A stretch of DNA of 64,000 nucleotides from Trichinella spiralis. Taxonomy: Eukaryota > Nematoda > Enoplea > Trichinellida > Trichinellidae. The notes below the pieces were generated by a model that was not told the DNA's origin, searched no databases, and saw only the letters and a program-made list of their open reading frames with translations. A program made the translations under genes and the position numbers. Of the stretch, positions 1-13,097 are shown one piece after another. Numbering within the stretch: the stretch's first letter is position 1; each line of letters opens with the position of its first letter. The stretch spans positions 10,128,312-10,192,311 of the forward strand of contig CM012953.1 of the NCBI GenBank assembly GCA_000181795.3, given 5' to 3'.

Positions 1-234
1 ATTTGTAATGTGATTAATTTTATTTTATCAGAATCAACAAGAGGCATTAGTGCCACAAGGAATATTACAACTTGATGTTCAATTGTAGATAAAATTAGAA
101 ATGAAAACTAAATATTGTTGCAAAATGGTTATTAAAAATAGAATTCAAAACCGTCCAATTCATTTTTGTTTGGTCCTGCGTTTTGCATTCGAGAGTTATT
201 TGAATCATTTTCTGTTCTGTTCATCATTTTCACA

Positions 235-1010
235 ATGGCTGATATTTCTGAGCTGCGTTTTGTAACAAATCGTGGCGGAAGTACGTCTCTTGTTTCTCAA
301 GGAAGGAAATATACAAATTGAGATACACCAATAAACAGAGAAAACATTGGGTTTGCTCAAAAGTATGCGCTAAATGTACAGTGTGTGTCCTTCGTTATTA
401 AGATTTAGGTTACTTTGGTATAGGGCAGAGAAGGCTGCAAGGGTGTCATATGGACAAACCTGGATGTGACATATGTGATCACGCAAAAGGATCACATCGA
501 AAGCTGCCCAGTGGATGAGCATTTAGCATACAAAATGGAAAAAAAGGCGGTTTTGAAAAAACGAAGCGCGGAAGAAACAAAATCCATCCTCGCCATTTAC
601 GATGAAGAAGTTTCCGCCGCGTCCGCTGTGCCATCTGCATCTGGCCATTTTCCGCTTTTCAAGCGGATGAAGTCCACGATGTACAGCCATCGGTCAAAGC
701 GATACCTAAAACTGCCTGAACATCGTCGGAACTAGCAAATCCCTGACGCATTCAGGACAACAATGGCCGGTGAAGATTTTTTGCTGTGGCAGAGTGCATC
801 GAGTCATATATTGGTATTGGCTACGGGTTCTAACATTAGACTGATGGCAACCAGGCGAACCTGGGCATTGGATGGTACATTCAAGATTGTACCACAATGG
901 TATCAAAAACTGTTTCCCATCCATGCCTTTTTGGCGGGAAAGCTGGTGCCAGCAGTCTATTGTTTATGTACGGATAAAGATCTTACGTCAATCTTAATCC
1001 ACAAACAATA
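235..1010 (+). pseudogene. Broken FLYWCH / MULE transposase-like gene
   Basis: An ATG at 235 opens a reading frame that looks like a FLYWCH zinc finger: RFVTNRGG at the start, a later HWVCSK tract and spaced cysteines. The finger is split across frames, with a stop near 335. A second block (about 466-735) continues in another frame. A third block (about 763-990) reads FLLWQSAS, then ILVLATGSNIRLMA, then TWALDGTFKIVP. The last motif matches the strand carrying the first catalytic aspartate (DGTF) of MULE-type transposases. The rest of the catalytic core is missing downstream. Proteins pairing FLYWCH with a MULE core are common in nematodes and insects, some domesticated. Stops, frame changes and truncation make this a decayed copy. 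No terminal inverted repeats were found. Confidence 0.6.
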
Positions 1011-1967
1011 ATTTGTGATTTTGAAATCTCTCTGATACCACTTTGTTAATATTGTTCACTGTTATGTTGTTTATTGTTGTTGTTGTTGACTGTTCCTTAC
1101 TGTTGTTGTTGCTGCTCTTGATTAGTGAAAAATCAAAATCACTATTTAATTTATTTTTGTATCGTATCGTTTTTTTCTGAATTATTACTATCGCATTTGA
1201 TATAACGTCACTGTGGTACAATAACCATCTTTTTTGAAGTTCAGTCATTCAAGCACTGATTATGTTCTTCATGGGATGATTTCTAATTCTCAGATGATTT
1301 TTAAGTTAAATTTTTGCATTTGAAATATTCACAAAATGAGTAAGAAAGGAAGGTTTTCACCGAATAAAAGCTCTTAGAGTTTGAGTATAACAACAATTGT
1401 CTATATACATGAAGCCAACGAACAGCAAGGGCAACGTGACATCAAAGGACGTTACTAATGCAAGACAGTATTTTGGCGATCAATTAACGCAAATTTATTA
1501 CATCAGTTTAAGTTATTTTCTTGTTTATGAATGAATGCTGCTGTTTTGCAACTGATCTAACTCTGCAATTTACGTCGACAAAGCAGACTTTTTCATTATA
1601 TAAAAAATCAGCTTTATTTAGCTTCTTCTTAAGTGTTATATTTCTAATGTTGAATATTTTATCGTAAAATTAATTTTTGAAAAATGCTTGTTTCTTGTAA
1701 TTTTATTTTTTCTGCATTCATTACAATTGTATCTTCTGAACTTGAATTTCAATAAATACCTACCGACATACCATTACAAGCAACACGTCAATAGCAAGGA
1801 ACAGAACACAATTTAACTTTAAAATTTACAATAAATGTAATATAATTAAAATAGAGCAAATAAAAAAAATAATAGAATGAATAAAAATAAATAATGAATA
1901 CATACATACATGAATACATATAAATACGACGCGAGTAGATAATGCAGAAAATGGATTAAATTTTAGT
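1011..1967. other. AT-rich intergenic stretch
   Basis: Simple AT-rich sequence with TTG-repeat-like tracts near 1070-1120. No gene recognised. It lies between the transposase relic and the 3' end of the TFIIF alpha gene. AATAAA-like strings on the minus strand could serve that gene's polyadenylation. Confidence 0.5.
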
Positions 1968-4212
1968 TTATGTACGGCGTAAGCTGAAGTAAAGTGTTCC
2001 TTTGCGACGTGTTTGTTCAGGTTTCAATTTCTTCAAAATGTTTGCAAGCTGTGAAACGATCTCCTGCTTACTCATTTTTTTGCAACGAGGTTTAAACTTT
2101 GCCACCAAATCTGTTGTTGACATTGGTTTTCGTTCCAAATAGTGACGAACTTCCGCTTCCATTATTCTGAACTTGGAACTATCGCTTGCAGTCCTAAAAA
2201 ATGCGGACCAATAAGAACAATCTATTACTGCAAGTAACAGTTCAAATAGCAATTTGTATTTCTGATTCATACTCAGCATTTGCTAATTTCGCTTTCTTTT
2301 CTGGCTCTGCATTATTATCAGCATTGTCTTCAGCTTTTCTTTTATTTGACACAGACTCGACGTCAGTTTTGCACTTAAAGCAATGTTAGCACTTGGATCA
2401 AAAATATTAGGCAAAATTCATCCTTCATACCTGCAACAGAAACGGCGATTTAATATCCTCACTGTCCGGATCTTCACTGCCTGAACTGGATTCTGTGTCT
2501 TAAACAACAACGAATAAACATAAATGATTATTATTATTTATCCTCGCAGTTACAACCATTTTGGAAGTACAAACCTCGTTCTGCGCGCAGACCAAAGTTT
2601 GACGTAGTTTCAAAAGTTTTCTTATTCATGTCCAGCTTCGTCAAACCTCCTTCTTCACTATCGCCTTCAGCATTCTCATCATCTTGCTCACTTTCATCAA
2701 CTGACTGAAATGCATCGATTAATTCTTCGTCAACACCGATCAACGCATCTTCTTCCATTTCAAGACTACTCGAGCTAAATATACAAAAATATACCAAGTC
2801 ACAACAACTAAACAACTAAACAACAGAATTTTTCTGACTTCATTAATTTCTCACATTTATAAATCTATTTACTAAACAGTACCTGTCTTTATCTGACATA
2901 TAATCAACTTCACGACCATCCTCGTCTCCATCATCTGATTCTTCCATTACAAGGTCATCCTCACGTTCTTTATATTTCTCTTTCCTGTTCTTATGTAGCT
3001 TCTTTACAGCCTTTTCACCACTTGCTTTGCCAAGCTTGGCTAAGATCAAATTAAATTTAATTAAAATTGCAGTCTTCATCATATATCAATCGGACAAAAT
3101 CAAAATCAACGGTTTCCCATGTAAAGTATGCAACTTTAAAATTCATTACTTCATTATGAAGCATCTGAAAAGAATTTTTCAAAAACAGCAGTTTCAGTTT
3201 AAATTCAAATATCAAATTTTAAATTAGTTACAAAATAACTTAGTTAAAGCAAAATAAATTAGCCTTAAACATCCGTAATATATAATAATAATAATAATAC
3301 TTAAAAATAAACGATCATTAATTCATTAATTAATAGAAAGTTAATTAAATCAAAGAACTCCACTATTAAAATTATGCAGCTGCATTTAGTTTAAGTTCTT
3401 ACACTGCTGCGCTTTGTTGTTGCCTTCTGACAAAGGGCCTTCAGTTTCATCGTCATTTCCTTCACCTGGTTGACGAATTTGTGCTCTCAGTGCAAACTGA
3501 TTTAAAACAATTTCTCTTCTAAAATGAATACAGTACATAACTGAATAGATAATCAGAATCACACTAAAATTTAATTAAATACGAACCTCTTGAAATGTTC
3601 CTCAACTTCTTCGATATCCATCGCCTTCTGTTCAGAAACTGGAAGAAAGTTGTAAAATTCGCTCACAGGATAGGCATCAAAAACACATTCGCCAGTCTTC
3701 TCAAAGATCCAATAATCTGAATAATTTGAAATTCCACCTTCTCGGATTCCACGATAATTTCGTTTTTTTCCGTTCTCTTCGACAGTTAGTCGAATTGGCA
3801 TCTCTTCTTTCGTTTTCGACTTCATACCTAAAACGAAATAAAAAATATTTCATAAAAAAAGCAATAGAGAATTTATAACATCTGCAATTCATTAACCATC
3901 TTTATATATAACTTTTGCTTAAAGAATATAACTTATCTGATTCTAGCATGTGAAACGCTGCTATACCGCATAAAATAAAAAAAATAAAAACACATTAGTA
4001 CCAAATCTTTTTCGTCGAGTCTGTGAACCAGCTTCTGATCCAATTCCAGAATCTCCTTCAAGGTCCTCAGGATTTTCTTCACGTTCCACTGTCATATTGG
4101 TGATACGTGAAGTGTCAATGTTCACTCCATTAAATTTATAAATTACACATTTTGACGATGGATTGCTTTTTGGAACCCTAACAATATACTCATTAATATC
4201 TGATAAATCCAT
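1968..4212 (-). CDS. GTF2F1: Transcription initiation factor IIF subunit alpha (RAP74), 8 exons
   Basis: TFIIF alpha pairs with TFIIF beta to bring RNA polymerase II to the promoter and support elongation in the nucleus. The exons, 5' to 3', are 4002-4212, 3587-3827, 3403-3518, 2883-3039, 2575-2774, 2431-2498, 2273-2373 and 1968-2193. All have GT/AG borders and compatible phases, giving 439 residues (human 517). Residues 1 to about 155 form the dimerisation domain, with YWIFEKTGECVFDAYPVSE and FLPVSEQKAMDIEEVEEHFK. The middle is acidic and lysine-rich, as in the family. The last 70 residues are the winged helix, with YLERKPMSTTDLVAKF and LANILKKLKPEQ. The start is ATG 4212, beginning MDLSDINEY. 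A TTG codon lies two codons upstream, but no upstream ATG in frame is needed. Confidence 0.93.
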
Positions 4213-5097
4213 TTTCAAAAAAGGTTCTACTCTTCTTCCGGTATTTACGTACTATTCTTCACTCGACATACTGTATGTATGCAAGTATTAATATCGTAAT
4301 ACCCACAATAAGAAAAGTTATTTTTGGAAAAGGAATTTGTTAAATTTATTCTTAATAAAAATTTAAATATTGTAATTTAGTGACGAATTTAATCATAATT
4401 AGATAAAAATTGACAGACTGAGTGTTGTCAACTCAAATTTTTAATAGTTTTCAGTGTCTAATATGTTGGAGAACTATTATACATTATTAAAAACGAAAAT
4501 CAAAGAAATGAAAATGCCTTCAGTAGTGTAATTTTTTTAAATTGCATTTTGAACTTTTATCTGCTTCAATATATTTTTATGATTTTGCTGATACTACATT
4601 ATAGCTGTAGCAAATTAAACACTTCAGGTAAGCTTTAGAATTCACCAAAAATTCAGAAAATACTTATGAAACTGACATTTAATTTGGAAAATGTGATATA
4701 GGCCATTCGTGTAATGTGGATGCAAGGCGTTATTAAAAGAATGACAGATAGAAACCACATCTTCAGTTGTTTTCTCACGATTTCTATGCTTCAGTTGATA
4801 GTTACCTGTTTTTTTTGAAAATTTCCAGATAAATGCGAACCAGAAAGACGGTATTTTATGCTAAGTTTCTAGTCAGCAGTGCTAAGTTAGTTTCACAAAA
4901 GGTGACACATAATTCCGAGCCGTTATACCTGCAGCATTTGGAAAACTAACAAAATTGTACATTACAGTATCAATAATTCAAAAAAAGTTGATCAAATATT
5001 GCTTGAAATTTGGTTTTTGAAATTAATTTAAAAAGAAAAAAGCCAATTATATGATTTTGAAAACTTTACATACAAATGCAGAAAATGTTAAAAGGGT
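4213..5097. other. Intergenic, no gene seen
   Basis: AT-rich sequence between the TFIIF alpha start and the tRNA gene, both read leftwards. It should hold the TFIIF alpha promoter. No long frame or recognisable motif was found. Confidence 0.5.
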
Positions 5098-5209
5098 TGA
5101 CAGCGGTGGGATTCGAACCCACGCCTGTATACACAGACCAGAATACTCAGTACCTAGCAGGCAAGCTTTCGCTTGAGTCTGGCGCCTTGGACCGCTCGGC
5201 CACGCTGTC
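5098..5209 (-). tRNA. tRNA-Leu(CAA) with intron
   Basis: The reverse strand gives a complete type-II tRNA. The acceptor stem GACAGCG pairs with CGCTGTC. Box A is TGGCCGAGCGG and box B is GGTTCGAATCC. The anticodon stem CCAGA/TCTGG frames the loop CTCAAGT, so the anticodon is CAA. An intron of about 28 nt sits one base after the anticodon, the standard position. Intron-bearing tRNA-Leu(CAA) is widespread in animals, and the arm sequences closely resemble the vertebrate gene. A long variable arm is present. The discriminator is A, with CCA not encoded. A run of four T just past the 3' end should terminate RNA polymerase III. It appears functional. Confidence 0.95.
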
Positions 5210-7449
5210 TGCTTCTGAAATTGCACAATATAAATAATAAAGTTTTAATTAGAATAATTGTTGCATTTTTCTTAAATAAAATATTTTAAAGTAATTTCAC
5301 ATTACTCTTAGCATTTATTTTTACGTATTTAACAAATTTATAACTATTTTCAATTGATGTTTATGATAATCAATTAATCAAGTAGTTTGAATTGCTCTGT
5401 GAAATAAATGTGTTGCGTTTAATAAATAGTGAGTAACGAATTTCATTGTTTATGTTAAAATTTTACCAATTTTATGTTTTACGGTATTTACGCAATGCAA
5501 GATCTTAATTCAGCAAGTTTACATAATTTATACGGAATCTATTTAGTAATTTTTTAATAATTATTTTTAAATTAAGATTTTCCAGCATTTCACATCAGAA
5601 TTGTAATGTATTTGGGAACTCAATTTTATACATTCAAACAGAGCATGATGTATCAATTTCTGTTTTTTACATAAATAAATTATTATTAATGTTATGCATG
5701 GCTCCATTTTTTATAACTAACTGTAATATAAATCAAATACAACTTCAAATAAAGATCTACTTAAATACATTTTTAAATAAATAAATGTGTATTAAAAAAG
5801 ACATCACGAATTTGTTTGGGCTAATTTTGTGTAAACCTTGTCTTATTTAATTCTAAGTAAAATATTTAAACTTATTTTCTATTTAACTTTTAAACAGAAG
5901 TTTAAAACATTTAAGCTGTCAATTTAACCCGATTTTTTTACCTAAAAAATGTTTTACTTGAAATAAAACTTTATTTTATTTTATATCTGTGATTTGAATT
6001 TGTATTTTGGATAATTTCATTTTCATTTTCAATTTACATATATTGGCATTGTAAAATAATTTTTTAAACACATTTAAACCACCAAACATTCACTGAGACA
6101 TTCAATGATGCGGGGTGCCATTTCACCAAATGGCCACAGAAGATGGAGATGTTAATGACAATCACATTAACAATGGTAAACTTGCCATTAAAAGCCACCA
6201 CTGATGTTAGAAGTTTATGCGAGCCTGTTTGAAAGTTAAAGAAAAGTTCGCATAATTTCAAATTCAGAATATTCACCACCTCGAAAATGAAAATAACTTT
6301 AAATTTTCGAACATATATGTATTTCGACATGCTTATAATGCAAGTATTCAACATATAAGCGTTTGTTCCAAACCAAAGAAATATAACACTTTTATTTAGA
6401 AAAACTTATAACCATAATAATAAAGCTCAGTTTTAACTGACTCAAATCCTTCTCTGGAGATGCATCTCAGTTCGCTATCGAATCGTCACCATTATTATCA
6501 AACAAGGATGATTTGTAAGAAAAAAACATTTTAAAGAATAGACCCGATTTATGATGCAATTCTATACAAAAAGATGGCAAGATAAGAGAGATTTTCAAGG
6601 AAAACAGTGAACTACTTAGCACATAAATCATATAAAACTTTGTCAGGAATATTCGTACAAATCGAACACTAGTTTTTTTTAAGTAAAACGCTCTATCTTC
6701 AAAATATTACAACAATAATTTAATTATAAATGATCAATCATCACGAAACAATGTTAAAAATAAACCGGGTTAGAAAAAGCTTTCTACAAAATTCGAGATT
6801 CATGTGCTGACTGGAAAATATTTTTCAACAGCAATTCCCTGACTGATAAACTCATTTTATGTTGCTTGAAAATTTTTCAATATATTTTATTAGAAGATTC
6901 GGGAGATTGAACTTCACGAACCACGCGATGACCAGCTTTTCGTTGTAAAGCATCTAAACAAAATTTTCTATTATTTCCATTATTATCAATATCGTATAAA
7001 TGAATTATGCATGAATTGAAATTCACATTCAAATTTTAATCCCAACAAACTGAACGTCACTTTCCAAACCCCAAAGCATGCAACATTACTTCGCATTTCA
7101 ATTCAACTCGCTTTCAATAATATGCATTTACTTTACAAACTGACTCATAATTTAATTTTTTAATGTAAAACACTGCTTGCGATGTAATCTGGTTTCCTTT
7201 TCACCTGTATTCAATATTATTAAGCATCACGCAGCATTTTCTCTATTTTACACCCTTTTCTTGTTCAGCTGTACCAAGCATTTTCTCACATTTGAAATAT
7301 TGTTCAACCACAAAAAAACTTGCAAAACAAGCAACACGAACATCAAAAAAAACTGTGCAATTTTTACTTATTACCAAATTTAAAATTACAACCAATGCAA
7401 ACAGTAAATAACATTCGACTGTGTGAAGAGCTTTCGAACCGCTAGCAAT
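5210..7449. other. AT-rich intergenic; possible alternative last exon of the CDK12 gene
   Basis: Very AT-rich and mostly featureless. One segment on the minus strand, 6064-6224, starts after a good acceptor (CAAACAG). It is in the right phase to join the strong donor at 7457 in the CDK12 gene and would add about 53 residues ending at TAA 6064-6066. The peptide has no known motif, so it is only noted as a candidate alternative end. Nothing else was recognised. Confidence 0.35.
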
Positions 7450-10400
7450 TCACTTACTATTGCTAACATTTTCTGTGCATCCATTCACTTCGGTGAAAGA
7501 TCCATCAGCAGCTGAATTGGAAGTTGGACTTCGCCGGTTCGTTTCCGCAAAATCAGAATCTTGACTTTCACCTGAAAAATCAGTTAATACTGGCATTATA
7601 AACATGTATGAATGAAACATCAACACATTTGTGCAAAACGCTGCCCACTTTTTCCTACATTACTAATGTACCATTTTTACATGCATTTTTAGACTATTCT
7701 GATTTTCTATCCGCAAGATTCTAAAATTATTACAGACATATCTATATAACTTGTTAATCTGCTGATTCATATATGAAATACTGCTGTAAATAAGTAAAGG
7801 AAACATACCATAAGAACATAATTCAACAGATATACCAGAATCAGCATTAATATCGCCAAAAGAGGAACCATGTTCTTGCGTGGATTCTAGAACAAAAATT
7901 TTAAACAGAATAAAATAACATCAAAAAGTTTTAAAATTCAATAATAATAATCATAATTGTTTACGTTCACAATACACATGACGTTCTTCGTCGGAATGGC
8001 GTATAACCGACGACCTGAATGCGCCACCATAGGAGGATGCAGTAGCCGAATCTTCGATGGTCGACACAGGCCGATCAGATTTGACATTCAAGCTGGAAGA
8101 TTGCTCAGCTGACGCCTCGAGAAGGCCAACCCGTCTAGCAGATTTCCAACATGGCGATACGGTGTCTACCAAAGTCCGATCTTTACCATCACCTGAGGGC
8201 AGTTGATGATGATCCATTTCGGAGAGTCTGCTACCACTCTGACCTTCAACTGCTTCTGTCTGCTCAATATCAGCAGTACTGATCGAAGACAACGATTTGC
8301 CATCGCTACATTTCCATACATTATGATGTGCAGCAGCAGAAGATGAAGCAATAGGGTCTGCAACGACTCTTTCAGTAGGTCTGCTATAATTTATTATTAT
8401 TATTATTATTACCGTTACTGTTGTTGCTGCTGCTGCCGCCGCCGCTATTACTGGTGTTAGAAGCTGATATTTTATCTGACTTCAAGTCACGCTGGTTTGG
8501 CACACGGCGCATCTCTTTATTGCGCCGCCTCCGCTTGGACCACATTTCGTGACAATCTTGCCACGTTGGAAGCCTTCAAAGAATAATTAAAAATTTAATA
8601 CTGGATCAAGCCATATATATCAACGTAAATTACTTTGGCGGTGTCACATTGCCTGGGTTAATGGAAACGAGCCATGGTGAACGAAGCGCTGCCTCAGCGC
8701 TGCACCGCTTCTTCGGGTCCAATGTGAGCATTTGATCAAGCAAATCCAACGCTGCTGTCGGTATCCTGTACAGCAAAATAGTCAAAATCAAGCGACCAAC
8801 TGCAACTTTGGAATGCTTACTGCCGAAATTGATCGCGCAAGCATCGTTTGTAAAGCTTCTTCAGCCGGATCGTCTCAAACAATGGCAAATCAACTACTTC
8901 TGGCCAAACGAGCGGCGTTGGTGAACCGCAAATTCGAGAAATCAACTCCAACTGCATCAGTTCACTTCCACCTTGGAACAGGGGGCGTCGAGTGAACAAC
9001 TCACCAAGAATGCAGCCAACACTCCAAACGTCAATTGCCGGGGTGTAACGTTCCTCGCCCAGCAACAACTCAGGAGGACGGTACCAAAGCGTAATTACCT
9101 TGTTAGTGTACGGTCGTACCTTATCTCTCTGATACAAGCGTGCAAGACCAAAATCAGCTAACTTAATCTCACCACTAAAAATAACATTATACTCACAGTG
9201 TATAGAAGAAATCAATCGATCAATAAAATTGCTATTACTTATTGTTCAACAATATATTGGAACATTTAATATCCCGATGAAGAAAATTCTTCGAATGACA
9301 ATAGGCCAGGCCCGACAAGAGTTGCTTGATAAAAGAACCAATGTGCAGCGTAGAAAATTGAACAAAACCACTTTCCAACAAGCCCATCAAATCATGATCC
9401 ATATATTCGAACATTAAGTAAAATCCACCTGAAAAAAAAGTTTCATTGAATTTTCAAAAACTTTGAAACCGCAACGTTTATTTATCAATTAAATCATCAT
9501 AAAAAAGCCACTAAAGCAAAGCCGTGAAACTTTATAGATTATTCATTTTTACACAGCAAAACATTTTCGAAAACAAAATAAATAAATAAGCACATAACAA
9601 TTAATTTACCTTTTTCTATGCATCGATCACGCGCAATGTCTTTCAACTGCACAATGTTCGGATGATTAAGCTGACGTAAAATTTTTATTTCACGAATTGC
9701 AGTTATTGGAAAGCCTTCTTTTTCATTATCCAATCTCACTTTCTTCAACGCTACTAAATCGTCTGATAACAAATGGTAATAAATAATTAGTTATGTTTTC
9801 CTGATAATAAGGTACAGAAAAAAAAACAATTACTCAAACCACGATGCTTCGCTTTGTACACTTGGCCGTAAGTGCCTTCACCAATTTGCTGCAATACTTC
9901 GTATTCATCGACACAAGCCACGCTCCATTTCGATTCCAATCTGTTCAACTTGTTTCGCACTCTGCATACACAAAAAAAAGTAGTAAACAATTTGAAAAAA
10001 AACATTCCAAAAACAGTCTGCTCTACGTACCTTGGCTTGCTTAATCGATGACGCCCTTTCAGCAAGGATTCTTTTGGAGAAGATGAAGTCATCATCCCTG
10101 AGAAATAGGAAAAAAAAATCTGATTGACAGTTTTCTAAAAATTTCAACAAAACTCAACTACATCATACTCACCAGTTAAATCTGGCAGCGGAAGCGGCGG
10201 CAATGTATGAATTTTGAACGCACTGCTTGTAGGCTGATGGGGGTGTGGAATTTTTGAAGTAGAAGCAACAGGCACGTTGTTTTCAGTCGCTTCTGCTACT
10301 AAATTTCTCTCCATATCCTTTAAAACGTTTAAAAAAAGTAATTAAACGGGTACTGCGGGCAAAGCATATTATCTGCTCACCTTAACTTTATCTAATTCCA

Positions 10401-13097
10401 TTTTTACATTGTCAGCATTTCCATCTGTTGCTGTTACTTGCTAAAAATTCAAACAACGGATTATCAATAAAGCTGCTATATTGAATGGGAAAGACAACTT
10501 TTTTCAACTCTTTTCCTTCCACATTTTGTTGTGAATGATGTAAATCCTTTTTATCCGAGCTATCAACATGATGGGTACTGCTTTTCCCTTTAAAGCTAAT
10601 TTCTGACTTCAAACTTGACCGATAATTTATTCTAGAAAAGGAAAGAACGACAATAAAAAAATTACGTAAAATTTAATAAAATACTTACCTTGCAATCTCT
10701 TTTCGTGTGAGAGCAGAATTCCTGTTCACTGGAGAAAATTCTGCGCTCGAAGCACGCGACTGGGAAGATCGTGAAGTATTTCGTCTATATCTGAGTGGTG
10801 AGCTAAAGCGAAAAAACATTCATTAAATTAAATTAAGAAATATCAACAGCAAAATGCTATTACTTATTTCGCCAAGAGCAATTCCGTCGGCTTGCAGAAT
10901 CCCTTCGAGATCTACTTGCCTGTCGCCTCGAACGAGAAGATACTCTGTAACCAGAAAAACTTGAAAATGATGATCGTGAAGATGTAGACGATGGTGATCG
11001 TGATGCAGGCCCCGTCGGTCTGCGATTTGACGCTCGAAAGCTGAAATAAAAAAAGAAAATTTATCCTCAAAATAATAAATAAATCATATAAATGTAAGAC
11101 TACCTGGACATCCGATTCCACTGGACTGTTGGGCTTTGGCGTGAACTATGCTGGCGTAAATCGGATGCACATCGTTTGCGCGTTGGTCCAGGTGAAGGGC
11201 TTTCTCGATATCGTCTGTTCATATGAGAATAGCAGAACTCTCGACGATCCGGAGAGGGCGCTCCCCTAATAATAAAAAAATTATAAACTTCAACTGAAAG
11301 CAAACAATTCATAAACAACATCAAAACATAACTTAAGTGGATAAAATATTCATTTTGTTTTAAATTATTATTTACAATCATATATGAAAGTAACAGCAAA
11401 AAAATGAAACTTTCCACCTTTCAATTCTTGTAAAACTGATTTTAAAAAATGCTCAAAAACCACCTCACACTGCAACAGAATTTCATGTGAAGTACTGCTA
11501 ATTTAAAATTCGAGTCTTTTTTCCTTAAGACCGAAAAATCTGACTGCTAGCATGCACAGCAAAAACTAACAAATATTGTCCAATAAGTTTATAAAAGCAG
11601 TTGATGCTTTAAAAAACAAAAAATAATTAAAATAACATTTCTGAAAATAAAAATAACTAGCCAATAACTGAAGTCAGATAAAAATTTTTTTACATGCTGA
11701 TGTAAGAACTTTATTCCCTTCATTCTAATTTTCTTATTTAATTAGTAAAAAATTTAATTAATACTAATAAGATTAAAAACTTTTAAATTCATTTCCAACA
11801 ACTTCAGCAAAAGTAAACTGAACGCAATATCAGCAGCTGCCATTCATCAAGATAACTGCAGCATACTGTACCACCTTGCGCATCAAAATAAATACAGAAT
11901 GACTAGTCTTGTAAGCAAACAATGCAAACGCATTGAAAAAGGGAAACAGAAATCAAAGGCTACTGCACATCTGAAATTCCCATTTTTCTTTCATTAAAAA
12001 ATTGATCCGATGAATTCTACTTATTTAAACAACACAACCCACCCAGAAATAAATACCGCACAGAAACTAGGTAGGAAACGCTAAATAAGGCTCTTCTTTA
12101 ACTAACTGTCAGTAAACACTCTCCGTACCTCAACAGAAGTGAAGTTCAAGAAATACAAACATCTTTCAGTTTAACAAAGAAATGAACATTAAATAGTAGG
12201 GAAAACAAGTCCGGCCAGTTTTAACGTTATTTTATCACAAAAAATTTCACCATAAAAGCATAATTACGAAAAAACGCTCTGTTCTGTAGCTTACCGTTCT
12301 GTAGAAACTGAAGAACTGCGATGTCGGTTGAGCGGACGGTGACGGATAGGGTTTTTCGCAGGACTGCGAGTTCTCAATCTCTGCGGAGAATATCTTACAA
12401 GACGATCTCTTGGAGGCGATGCTTTAACCGAATTAGGGCCAACTCTTCGTGATTTCATTTTCGGCTTTTCCGCATCGTCCATTAACGACATTTTCAAGGC
12501 GCTCTTTCCACTCAGCTCCGATGACAACCTGGACGATACATTGCGCTTCTCATGCTGCTTCGGCGTCCTCGCTGTGCTTTGTTTATAACCACTGGATTCG
12601 GGCAGCGTGGAATCGTCTATTGCCCACCGAACAGCTTCCGATGTAGATTTACTGTTCTCAGCCTTTCTTCGAATAGTAGAATCAGACGATTCCTTTAAAC
12701 TTTGCCTCGAATCTTCTGTGAGCTTTGTTCGTTTTGGTATAACCGTCGATTTTGATGTTTTCACGCTGCTGCGACTATCATTTTCTAATGATGCGGTTGT
12801 CTTCATTCGGCGAACTCTTTGTTCTTGTTTTTGCAGATGACTTTTCCTAGCATTAGTTGATTCAACGGAACGAACACGAATCTCACCTGGTTCTACAGGT
12901 TCATCGTCTTCGTTCACATCAGATACATCAAATTCTGCGCAGGACGATTTATACAAAGGACCTCGAGAGTCGGACACATCTTCCAATGCATCGAAATGAC
13001 GACTAGAATGCTCAAAACCATCGACTGCCGTACGACCAGAAGATATCTTTTTCTGCATTCGAGCATCCTCATTTGTCTTCAAGTGATGCTTAGGCAT
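7450..13097 (-). CDS. CDK12: Cyclin-dependent kinase 12/13, about 17 exons
   Basis: With cyclin K this kinase phosphorylates the RNA polymerase II C-terminal domain (Ser2) during elongation. Exon 1 is 12295-13097; kinase exons run from 9834-9961 to 8634-8765. Phases close to about 1121 residues. Residues 1 to about 460 are Ser/Arg-rich like splicing factors. A short PPLPLPDL tract precedes the kinase (about 574-865). The kinase shows GEGTYGQVY, the catalytic lysine in VALKKVRL, the PITAIRE helix typical of CDK12/13, [16 protein letters not shown] and a T-loop with [14 protein letters not shown]. The extension after the kinase ([15 protein letters not shown]) is also a CDK12/13 trait. Two points are uncertain. 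Exon 5 is given a weak donor near 10498. The end may be TGA 7450-7452 or may splice on from GTAAGT at 7457. Introns are short except intron 1 (about 1 kb). Confidence 0.92.
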
